Below are positions 1 through 5,002 of a DNA stretch of 5,002 nucleotides, in pieces. The number at the start of each line of letters is the position of its first letter. Position 1 is the first letter of the stretch. The position numbers and the translations under genes are program-made. The stretch spans positions 1-5,002 of the forward strand of contig CACZYN010000233.1 of the NCBI GenBank assembly GCA_902785445.1, written 5' to 3'. Under the pieces are notes generated by a model, which saw nothing but the letters and a program-made list of their open reading frames with translations, was not told the origin of the DNA and did not search any database. Source of the DNA: an uncultured Anaerovibrio sp. GTDB taxonomy: Bacteria > Bacillota > Negativicutes > Selenomonadales > Selenomonadaceae.

Positions 1-1
1 C

Positions 2-829
2 ATTTTGAAAAATGCCAGTGAATATGCTCAACTGGAAATCGAGGTCACCATCGGCATTAGCGAAAATGGTGAAATAAGGGCATTTAATCAGCGTGTAGCC
101 AATGGTGCATCATCTCTTAATCCAAAATATGTATTTGATTCGCTGATTGATGGTGAATTTAATCATATAGCCTGTGCTGCTGCTCGTAATGTGGCCCAAA
201 ATTTTGGAGGAAAAAATAATCCGTTGTATCTATACGGAAAAGAGGGGCTGGGCAAAACTCATTTATTACATGCGATAGGTAACGAGGTACTGAAAAATAA
301 TCCTGAAAAGGTGGTGCGGTATATCACAGGCGAACAATTTTCCAATGAATTTAGGTTTTGTATTATGAATGATATTACTAGAAAATTTAGAAGGATTTAC
401 AGAGCGGTGGATCTTTTGTTAATTGATGATTTCCAGAGATTTAATAGATCTGCATATTCACAGGAAGAATTGCTAAATACCTTTGTTGAACTTATTAATG
501 CTAATAAGCAGATAGTTATTGCTGGTAATTGCCAACCCCAAAACATAGAAGGGCTGAATAAAAAAATCCTTTCCAGGTTACCTATGACTTTGGTATTTGG
601 TATTAAGTTACCAGGTTTTAAAGAAAAGATTAATTTTTTAAAAAAGAAAGCTGCTATGGATGGCATTATCATTCCAGATGAGGCAGTGAAGTATATTGCC
701 CGGAATATTGAAAGCAATATTGGAGAACTGAAAGGCGGGCTGGCAAAAGTGGTGGCATATGCTGAAGTTATGGGGCAGGATATCACTGTTGATTTAGCCA
801 CAGAGGCTTTAAAAGGTATAGTAAAATGA
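2..829 (+). CDS. DnaA-like AAA+ ATPase lacking the DNA-binding domain IV (5' partial)
   Basis: This is a paralogue of the replication initiator DnaA, reduced to the AAA+ module. The frame is open to the left edge. A TTG at 5-7 is the only visible start, has no visible ribosome site, and the first residues resemble the end of DnaA domain I, so the true start is probably upstream. Counting from that TTG, the DnaA hallmark LNPKY is at residues 38-42, Walker A GKEGLGKTH at 78-86, and Walker B LLLIDD at 137-142. The sensor-1 region is near 170-176, and the box VII arginine finger is retained as SR at 190-191. The sensor-2 Arg of SNxREL is Gly240 (SNIGEL), which in DnaA would be expected to impair ATP hydrolysis. 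The protein ends just after the lid (EALKGIVK), where B. subtilis DnaA continues into its helix-turn-helix domain IV. It therefore should not bind DnaA boxes in the usual way. I infer an Hda-like regulatory or loading role. Its TGA overlaps the ATG at 826. Confidence 0.88.
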   Translation: MLKNASEYAQLEIEVTIGISENGEIRAFNQRVANGASSLNPKYVFDSLIDGEFNHIACAAARNVAQNFGGKNNPLYLYGKEGLGKTHLLHAIGNEVLKNNPEKVVRYITGEQFSNEFRFCIMNDITRKFRRIYRAVDLLLIDDFQRFNRSAYSQEELLNTFVELINANKQIVIAGNCQPQNIEGLNKKILSRLPMTLVFGIKLPGFKEKINFLKKKAAMDGIIIPDEAVKYIARNIESNIGELKGGLAKVVAYAEVMGQDITVDLATEALKGIVK

Positions 830-936
830 ATAACAGAAAGTATGTGCAATTAAATGTACATCACCTTTGCTATACTGTACTCGAAGGAAAAGAGAGAGTT
901 ATGTACAGCGTGCAGCATGGAGGTGCATGGAAATGA
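826..936 (+). CDS. Possible 36-codon ORF linking two genes by ATGA overlaps
   Basis: The ATG at 826-828 overlaps the TGA of the DnaA-like gene (ATGA at 826-829). This ORF's own TGA at 934-936 overlaps the ATG of the AAA+ gene (ATGA at 933-936). Such overlaps are typical of translationally coupled genes. A weak AAAAGG lies at 811-816, nine bases before the ATG. The peptide begins MNNRKYVQLN and ends GGAWK; I recognise no domain, signal peptide or membrane segment. A promoter-like sequence shared with the polC upstream region lies inside it, so the ORF may be chance coding through a regulatory region. An internal ATG at 901 in the same frame would give an 11-residue leader preceded by a purine-rich stretch. 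It may be a coupling or leader peptide, or not a gene at all. Confidence 0.3.
   Translation: MNNRKYVQLNVHHLCYTVLEGKERVMYSVQHGGAWK
843..876 (+). promoter_or_regulatory. Promoter/operator-like element upstream of the AAA+ gene
   Basis: TGTGCA (843-848) and TGTACA (855-860) are separated by six bases. They are followed by an extended -10, TGC (868-870) plus TATACT (871-876). No good -35 lies 17 bases upstream of the -10; the TGTGCA box occupies roughly that place, as an activator site or extended -10 promoter might. The same layout with identical spacing occurs at 2991-3024 before polC. The -10 is about 57 bases before the ATG at 933. Promoter function is inferred from this duplication and the -10 match. 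Confidence 0.5.
919..925 (+). promoter_or_regulatory. Ribosome binding site deciding the AAA+ gene start
   Basis: GGAGGTG lies before two in-frame ATG codons at 927 and 933. The GGAGG core (919-923) is only 3 bases from the ATG at 927 but 9 from the ATG at 933, so 933 is the better start. The choice changes the protein by two residues. Confidence 0.7.
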
Positions 937-3068
937 TTATTTATCATGTTAATATGAAATACGAGTCCTGTCAGGAAAGCTATTTTGATAAGCCTACTTT
1001 GAATCCGAAAGTTGATGACCGGAGGATGAAAAATATTATATCTGATGTAAATGATTCCCTGGGTGAAAAATGCGGCTTAAACGAAAATTTAAGTGTGGCT
1101 GTTGTCAATGGGGAATATAAATCCTTTGAGATTGTGATAGTATGCAAACTGGAAAACGTTTCTTTGCATGACTGTGAAAAGTGGATAAAAAATCATTTTT
1201 TGGATAATTACTCATTGGAAAAAGTTTGGCTGGAAAACAAGGGAGAAATCTCTGCCAAGGAATTCGAAAATCTCACTGAAAGAGCAAATGGAAAAGGATT
1301 TGGCTACCTTCATAATGTGTGGTCAAATCTTGGATTTGATTATTTTGATAATCGTCAATTTACTGTCCAGGAAATGCTGTACCCTGATAAAAAGGTATCG
1401 AAGAAAGAAATTCTGCGTATGGCCGATGAAATCATGGCAGATGGTACCTTGTTGGAGGAAATTGAGCGCATTTTTTCTGCTGACAACCAAAAGAAGTATT
1501 ATGGAAATCCCGTCCATTATATGATTAAGGCCGGTAACAGCGAAGCGGCCAGAGACATTATTGAGATTCTTATTCTGGCATTGAATGCGAATAAGCGGAT
1601 TCTCGGCAGAAGAGTAAGCTATGTAAATAAAATCAAAGAAGGATGTTATGATGAGGATGACCTTACCAATTTATTCAGCTCCAGCAGCGGTGCAGCGGTA
1701 GCCATTGATATGAGCGGAAATGATGAGGATCATGGTGTGTATGCCACGGCCTATCATCAGGTAGTGGATTTTATTGCTAATTTGATGGATGATAACAATC
1801 TTTACACCCTGTGTTTTTTGGTGCAAATCACGGAGAAGCCGGGATTTGGCAAGGACCTTGTTGCGGCTGTGCAGGATAATGTTACTTTGATTGAAATTTG
1901 TGAAGGAAAAGGGGATAAGGAAAAGGCCGTAAATTATCTGGAAAGGCTTACGGAAAAAACGGATTTTGAAACAACCCGGGATGAACTGGCCAAGGCTCTT
2001 CCTAAAAAAACAAAGACCTTTTCAGCAACAGAAGTCTATAAAACCTACAATAAATGGTTCAGCAACGGCTTGACTAATAAGGTTTACTGCGCCTATAAGC
2101 AGGTTGAAAAGGTTAATATTGAGGTGAAAAAGGGGAAAAACGAGCCATATAAGGATTTGCAGAAAATGGTTGGCCTTACTGAGATTAAAAATCTTGTGGA
2201 CCAAATAATTAATACATCCAAGATTAGAAAGGCCAGAAGTAAAATGGGAATGGATACCCACAGCTTCTCTCAGCACATGATTTTTACCGGCAATCCGGGA
2301 AGTGCCAAAACTACCGTTGCCCGCCTTTTGGCTGATATTTTAAAGAAGGAAGGTATATTGGAAACCGGCAATTTTGTTGAGTGCGGTAGAGCTGATCTTG
2401 TGGCCAGGTTTGTAGGCTGGACTGCCAAGACCGTCAAAGAAAAATTTAACAAGGCCAGTGGGGGCATACTGTTTATTGATGAGGCCTATGCCCTTGTTGA
2501 TGACACAAATTCCTTTGGGGCGGAGGCGATCAATACTATTGTGCAGGAGATGGAGAACAGACGGGATAGTGTTATTGTGATTTTTGCCGGTTATCCGGAA
2601 AAGATGGAGGAATTTTTGGCAGGAAATGAGGGCTTGCGGAGCCGTATTGCCTTTCATCTTGATTTTCCGGATTACAATGCCGATGAAATGCTTCAGATTT
2701 TGGAATTAATGGTGGAGGATAAAGGGTATCTAATTGACGAAGATGTAAAAGAGAAGTGCCATGATATCTTCAGTGTTGCCTGCAGCAAGCCGGAATTTGG
2801 CAATGGACGCTTTGCCAGAAACCTTTTGGAGCAGGCCATTATGAAACAATCAGATCGCCTTGTTAAAAATACCAATGGTAAAAAGATAGGCAGGGAAGAT
2901 CTGTCCACTCTCGTGGCAGAAGATTTTTCTGTAAACGCAGAAAAGGTATATAAAAAATCTAAAAGACTGGATAATTCAGTCCGATTTTTATGTGCATTTT
3001 TTTGTACATCCACTTTGCTAAGATATAGCCATCAAATGTATGTACCTAATATTTTGGGAGGCAGTTCT
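933..3068 (+). CDS. CbxX/CfxQ (SpoVK)-type AAA+ ATPase, no in-frame stop before polC
   Basis: The C-terminal half is a clear AAA+ ATPase of the CbxX/CfxQ family, whose members (CbbX, SpoVK, EccA relatives) act as hexameric ATP-driven remodelers. The core starts near residue 406. It shows Walker A GNPGSAKTT at 453-461, with Ala before the catalytic Lys459 instead of the usual Gly. From memory, TAKT or SAKT variants do occur in this family. A pore-loop-like FVGW is at 493-496, Walker B ILFIDEAY ends near 519 (Asp516, Glu517), the arginine finger lies in GLRSR (567-571), and sensor 2 in GNGRFAR (624-630). Residues 1-400 match nothing I can name. The segment beginning HYMIKAG, followed by long helices, could be a decayed first AAA-like module, but this is weak. 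The gene would normally end near 2957, but its frame has no stop and continues into polC. It probably remodels a replication or DNA partner, an inference from context only. Confidence 0.82.
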
Positions 3069-5002
3069 ATGAAGGACAAGTATTACATAGTTCCCCGGAA
3101 AAGCAGACTGATGTATGACTTAGCCAAGGGAATGGAGCTTAGTAAAAATGAAGAAAGGCTTTTAAAGGGGGCCTTCATTCGCCATGTTGAAATATCGGTT
3201 AATAGCAGTATATGGGAAATATTGATATGGTCCGAGAAAGAGATTTCGGAAGAAATAATCAACAGAGTGGCTGATTATGTTGCCCAAAAGAATAGTTTGA
3301 CCAAGGTTATTATTTACCAAACCGTAATATCTTTGGAGCAATTGGTTGAGCAGAATTGGGAAAAGCTGGTAAACAATGTTGCGGAAAATAATCCTAGTAT
3401 AAGCCACATTTTGCTGGATACTAACCGTATTTATCAGGATTCCGGTATTTTACTGCAGGTAAACGGGGATTTTAGCAAGTACATGCTGGAGAAAAATAAT
3501 GTCTTACCAGCCTTTTACGAAACTGGGATTAAGATAATTGGCTATCCAATAAGGATAGAATGTCAGTCCATATACGAGGCAATTGGGACTGAATCAGTGG
3601 AAGACTCCATTTATGAGACCAAGGAGTATCAAGCTGCCCTGGTGGCGGCACAAAGCTTGGGAAAAAGCCCGGAAAAGACCCCAGAGAAGAACACAGAGAA
3701 GAAATATCACAGGAAAACATCCCGGTCTAGGCGTGGAGAAATTCAGGTTGGCAAAGATGATAGTCCGTTGGTATTTGGTGAAAGCATTATTGGCAGTTTT
3801 ACCCCAATTTCCCAGCTTAGCGGTGAAATGAAGGATGTCGTGGTTCAAGGCGTAATTGTCAGTGCAGACGGCAAAAATCTGCTGGAAACCAATATGGTTC
3901 TGTTTACATTGGCCGATGATACTGATGGCATGTCCTGTAAAAGCTTTTTCAAAAAGCCGGATGATTATACCAAGGTTTTGGATAGATTAAAAAATGCCGT
4001 CAAGGATGGTGGCACTGTTAGAATAAAAGGCACAGTACGCTACGATAAGTTTACCAACGAAAATGCCTTATTTGTTAACAGCTTACTTTTGGTGGACAGG
4101 GAATCCCGCCAGGATAAGGCAACAGAAAAGCGTGTAGAGCTCCATTGCCATACTAAAATGAGTGCCGGGGATGGGCTTGCTTCGGCAGAAAGCTTGATAA
4201 AAACAGCCGCCAAATGGGGATGGCAGGCCATAGCCATTACTGATCATGGAGTGGTACAGGCATTTCCGGAGGCCATGAACGCTGTTTGGGGCAAGGAAAA
4301 ACTGGATATTAAGATTATTTATGGTGTGGAAGGCTATCTGGTGGACACGGATTACAGGCAAAAAAGCGCTAATCATATTATTTTGTTGGCTAAAAATCCC
4401 AATGGTCTTCGTAACCTCTATAAGCTGATAACATTATCTCATTTGCGCTTTTTTTATAAAAATCCCAGATTGCCACGGCAGCTTATTCAGGAATATCGGG
4501 AGGGATTGGTGGTTGGCTCTGCCTGTTTTGATGGAGAACTTATCCAAGCCATAGTGGAAGGGCAGAGTGAGGAAGAATTGCAGAAAATTGCGGAGTTCTA
4601 CGATTATCTGGAAATTCAGCCCATAGGCAACAACGAATTCCTTATAAGAAGCGATAAGTTCCCGGATATCAAGGACGATAATGATCTAATTAAGATAAAT
4701 TTAAAGGTGGCGGAGCTGGCCAGAAAGCTGAAGAAGCCTCTTATTGCTACCTGTGATGTGCATTTCCTAAACCCGGAGGATCAGATTTATCGGGCTATTA
4801 TCATGAAGGGCAAGGGGTTCCCGGATGCGGAATTACAGCCACCATTATATTTACGGACCACAGAAGAAATGCTGGCAGAATTCCAGTATCTGGGTGAGGA
4901 AGCGGCCTATAAGGCCGTGGTGACCAATCCTGGGAAAATCGCGGAAATGTGCGAGAAATTTAAGCCGATTCCTGATGAGCTGTATTCTCCCATGATTCCA
5001 GG
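933..5002 (+). CDS. Uninterrupted reading frame: possible AAA+-PolC fusion (3' partial)
   Basis: Reading from the ATG at 933, I checked every codon through the AAA+ gene, the junction and polC, and found no stop before the right edge: 1356 complete codons. A gene finder would probably call this a single CDS. The join between the AAA+ end and the polC Met (2958-3068) encodes 37 residues that include FLCAFFC and look like translated non-coding DNA. That DNA also carries a promoter-like copy and the polC Shine-Dalgarno. Two separate proteins therefore remain likely, with the stop lost by mutation or sequencing error. A true fusion is the literal reading of the sequence. Domain descriptions are given under the two component entries. 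Confidence 0.45.
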   Translation, partial: MIIYHVNMKYESCQESYFDKPTLNPKVDDRRMKNIISDVNDSLGEKCGLNENLSVAVVNGEYKSFEIVIVCKLENVSLHDCEKWIKNHFLDNYSLEKVWLENKGEISAKEFENLTERANGKGFGYLHNVWSNLGFDYFDNRQFTVQEMLYPDKKVSKKEILRMADEIMADGTLLEEIERIFSADNQKKYYGNPVHYMIKAGNSEAARDIIEILILALNANKRILGRRVSYVNKIKEGCYDEDDLTNLFSSSSGAAVAIDMSGNDEDHGVYATAYHQVVDFIANLMDDNNLYTLCFLVQITEKPGFGKDLVAAVQDNVTLIEICEGKGDKEKAVNYLERLTEKTDFETTRDELAKALPKKTKTFSATEVYKTYNKWFSNGLTNKVYCAYKQVEKVNIEVKKGKNEPYKDLQKMVGLTEIKNLVDQIINTSKIRKARSKMGMDTHSFSQHMIFTGNPGSAKTTVARLLADILKKEGILETGNFVECGRADLVARFVGWTAKTVKEKFNKASGGILFIDEAYALVDDTNSFGAEAINTIVQEMENRRDSVIVIFAGYPEKMEEFLAGNEGLRSRIAFHLDFPDYNADEMLQILELMVEDKGYLIDEDVKEKCHDIFSVACSKPEFGNGRFARNLLEQAIMKQSDRLVKNTNGKKIGREDLSTLVAEDFSVNAEKVYKKSKRLDNSVRFLCAFFCTSTLLRYSHQMYVPNILGGSSMKDKYYIVPRKSRLMYDLAKGMELSKNEERLLKGAFIRHVEISVNSSIWEILIWSEKEISEEIINRVADYVAQKNSLTKVIIYQTVISLEQLVEQNWEKLVNNVAENNPSISHILLDTNRIYQDSGILLQVNGDFSKYMLEKNNVLPAFYETGIKIIGYPIRIECQSIYEAIGTESVEDSIYETKEYQAALVAAQSLGKSPEKTPEKNTEKKYHRKTSRSRRGEIQVGKDDSPLVFGESIIGSFTPISQLSGEMKDVVVQGVIVSADGKNLLETNMVLFTLADDTDGMSCKSFFKKPDDYTKVLDRLKNAVKDGGTVRIKGTVRYDKFTNENALFVNSLLLVDRESRQDKATEKRVELHCHTKMSAGDGLASAESLIKTAAKWGWQAIAITDHGVVQAFPEAMNAVWGKEKLDIKIIYGVEGYLVDTDYRQKSANHIILLAKNPNGLRNLYKLITLSHLRFFYKNPRLPRQLIQEYREGLVVGSACFDGELIQAIVEGQSEEELQKIAEFYDYLEIQPIGNNEFLIRSDKFPDIKDDNDLIKINLKVAELARKLKKPLIATCDVHFLNPEDQIYRAIIMKGKGFPDAELQPPLYLRTTEEMLAEFQYLGEEAAYKAVVTNPGKIAEMCEKFKPIPDELYSPMIP
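2951..2974 (+). other. A6 run with three TAA codons in another frame at the AAA+ gene end
   Basis: Six adenines lie at 2952-2957, in frame as AAA AAA. The next-frame reading holds TAA at 2951-2953, 2960-2962 and 2972-2974, a cluster typical of a gene end. One extra A in the run would give AAA AAA ATC TAA and stop the AAA+ protein at 676 residues. A ribosomal -1 slip on the A run would have the same effect. The site therefore decides whether the AAA+ protein ends here or continues into PolC. Confidence 0.55.
2991..3024 (+). promoter_or_regulatory. Second promoter/operator-like element, upstream of polC
   Basis: TGTGCA (2991-2996) and TGTACA (3003-3008) are followed by an extended -10, TGC (3016-3018) plus TAAGAT (3019-3024). 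Spacing is base-for-base the same as at 843-876, and the surrounding 40 bases (2989-3028 against 841-880) match at 29 positions without gaps. The -10 lies about 44 bases before the polC ATG. An alternative reading is TTGTAC at 3002-3007 as a -35 with TATAGC at 3024-3029 as the -10, 16 bases apart. The duplication argues that this stretch is regulatory rather than coding. Confidence 0.55.
3056..3061 (+). promoter_or_regulatory. Ribosome binding site of polC
   Basis: GGGAGG stands seven bases before the ATG at 3069, a near-ideal Bacillota Shine-Dalgarno. It supports independent translation of PolC from 3069, even though the frame is open upstream. An in-frame ATG at 3036 has no comparable site. 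Confidence 0.75.
3069..5002 (+). CDS. polC: PolC-type DNA polymerase III alpha subunit, exonuclease domain absent (3' partial)
   Basis: PolC is the replicative polymerase of Bacillota. The window shows 644 N-terminal residues; B. subtilis PolC has about 1,437. Visible in order are an N-terminal domain (1 to about 190), a basic linker with PEK/TEK repeats (about 198-222), an OB fold (about 256-343), and the PHP domain from 357 on. PHP metal-site residues are kept: HCH at 359-361, Asp392-His393 in ITDHG, Glu421 in YGVEG, His436 in NHIILL, and Asp563/His565 in CDVHFL. In ordinary PolC the 3'-5' exonuclease, nearly 200 residues with a DxE motif (FDVETTG in B. subtilis), sits between the equivalents of Glu421 and His436. 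Here only 14 residues separate them, so proofreading by this domain is missing. The sequence after the gap (LITLSH, PRLPR, GSACFDGE, DELYSP) follows B. subtilis PolC closely. The polymerase palm and the clamp-binding motif are outside the window. The start is set by GGGAGG at 3056-3061. Confidence 0.93.
   Translation, partial: MKDKYYIVPRKSRLMYDLAKGMELSKNEERLLKGAFIRHVEISVNSSIWEILIWSEKEISEEIINRVADYVAQKNSLTKVIIYQTVISLEQLVEQNWEKLVNNVAENNPSISHILLDTNRIYQDSGILLQVNGDFSKYMLEKNNVLPAFYETGIKIIGYPIRIECQSIYEAIGTESVEDSIYETKEYQAALVAAQSLGKSPEKTPEKNTEKKYHRKTSRSRRGEIQVGKDDSPLVFGESIIGSFTPISQLSGEMKDVVVQGVIVSADGKNLLETNMVLFTLADDTDGMSCKSFFKKPDDYTKVLDRLKNAVKDGGTVRIKGTVRYDKFTNENALFVNSLLLVDRESRQDKATEKRVELHCHTKMSAGDGLASAESLIKTAAKWGWQAIAITDHGVVQAFPEAMNAVWGKEKLDIKIIYGVEGYLVDTDYRQKSANHIILLAKNPNGLRNLYKLITLSHLRFFYKNPRLPRQLIQEYREGLVVGSACFDGELIQAIVEGQSEEELQKIAEFYDYLEIQPIGNNEFLIRSDKFPDIKDDNDLIKINLKVAELARKLKKPLIATCDVHFLNPEDQIYRAIIMKGKGFPDAELQPPLYLRTTEEMLAEFQYLGEEAAYKAVVTNPGKIAEMCEKFKPIPDELYSPMIP
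4329..4376 (+). other. Site where the PolC proofreading exonuclease is missing
   Basis: This stretch encodes PolC residues Glu421 to His436. In B. subtilis PolC these two PHP residues flank the DEDD-type exonuclease insertion. Here they are joined by a short polar linker (VDTDYRQKSA) with no frame change and no trace of the exonuclease motifs. The PHP sequence matches ordinary PolC on both sides, so this looks like an in-frame domain loss or an ancestral insert-free form rather than a broken gene. Confidence 0.85.

Noticed and set aside
12..40. QLEIEV as a possible sliding-clamp-binding motif in the DnaA-like protein
   Set aside because: It does not fit the QLxLF or QLSLP-type consensus and aligns better with the end of DnaA domain I.
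397..849. 150-codon reverse-strand ORF opposite the DnaA-like gene
   Set aside because: It is the shadow of a gene with clear DnaA motifs, and its translation has no recognisable domain.
1180..1188. AGTGGATAA, one mismatch from a reverse-strand DnaA box
   Set aside because: A single near-match inside a coding region with no cluster and no AT-rich unwinding element; not evidence of an origin.
3036..3038. In-frame ATG as an alternative polC start
   Set aside because: It has no Shine-Dalgarno and lies in the promoter-like region, while the ATG at 3069 has GGGAGG at ideal spacing.
3583..3848. Overlapping plus- and minus-strand ORFs of 82-84 codons in the PolC linker and OB region
   Set aside because: They lie in other frames of polC, are rich in chance basic or hydrophobic runs, and have no start signals.
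4040..4376. Reverse-strand ORFs across the PHP domain
   Set aside because: The plus-strand frame there carries conserved PHP metal-site motifs, so these are shadows.
4903..4917. Inverted repeat CGGCCT-ATA-AGGCCG that could form a hairpin
   Set aside because: It lies inside well-conserved PolC coding sequence, has no following T tract, and has a three-base loop, so it is unlikely to be a terminator.

Overview
The window looks like part of a low- to mid-GC Bacillota (Firmicutes) genome. The main reason is PolC, the Gram-positive-type replicative DNA polymerase III alpha subunit, encoded from about 3069 to the right edge. The plus-strand start signals also fit: GGAGG and GGGAGG Shine-Dalgarno sequences lie 7-9 bases before ATG codons. 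I cannot name the genus. The PolC N-terminus and codon style would suit Negativicutes or Clostridia, but that is only an impression.

All supported genes are on the plus strand. From left to right: (1) a DnaA-like AAA+ protein, cut by the left edge, which stops just after the ATPase domain, has no DNA-binding domain IV, and has Gly in place of the sensor-2 Arg; (2) a possible 36-codon ORF joined by ATGA overlaps to the genes on both sides, lying across a promoter-like sequence; (3) a CbxX/CfxQ (SpoVK)-type AAA+ ATPase with a long unrecognised N-terminal half; (4) the first 644 codons of a PolC whose OB and PHP domains are present but whose 3'-5' proofreading exonuclease, normally inserted in the PHP domain, is cleanly absent. 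The polymerase core lies beyond the right edge.

Two features suggest an unusual, co-regulated replication module. First, a 40-bp sequence (29/40 identical, no gaps) occurs upstream of both the AAA+ gene and polC. It holds TGTGCA-N6-TGTACA followed at fixed spacing by an extended -10 (TGC-TATACT or TGC-TAAGAT). Second, the AAA+ frame has no stop codon. It runs through the second promoter-like copy and the polC Shine-Dalgarno into polC, giving one open frame from 933 to the right edge (1356 codons). Three clustered TAA codons sit in another frame right after an A6 run at the expected end of the AAA+ gene. This points to a one-base indel, a sequencing error, frameshifting, or a true AAA+-PolC fusion.

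My inference is that this is an accessory or divergent replisome locus: an Hda-like DnaA paralogue, a remodelling ATPase and a proofreading-deficient PolC. Whether it is the cell's main replicase, a second error-prone one, or part of a mobile element cannot be decided from this window. No tRNA, rRNA, CRISPR array, insertion sequence or convincing terminator was seen. Outside the genes there is no gap over 300 bases.
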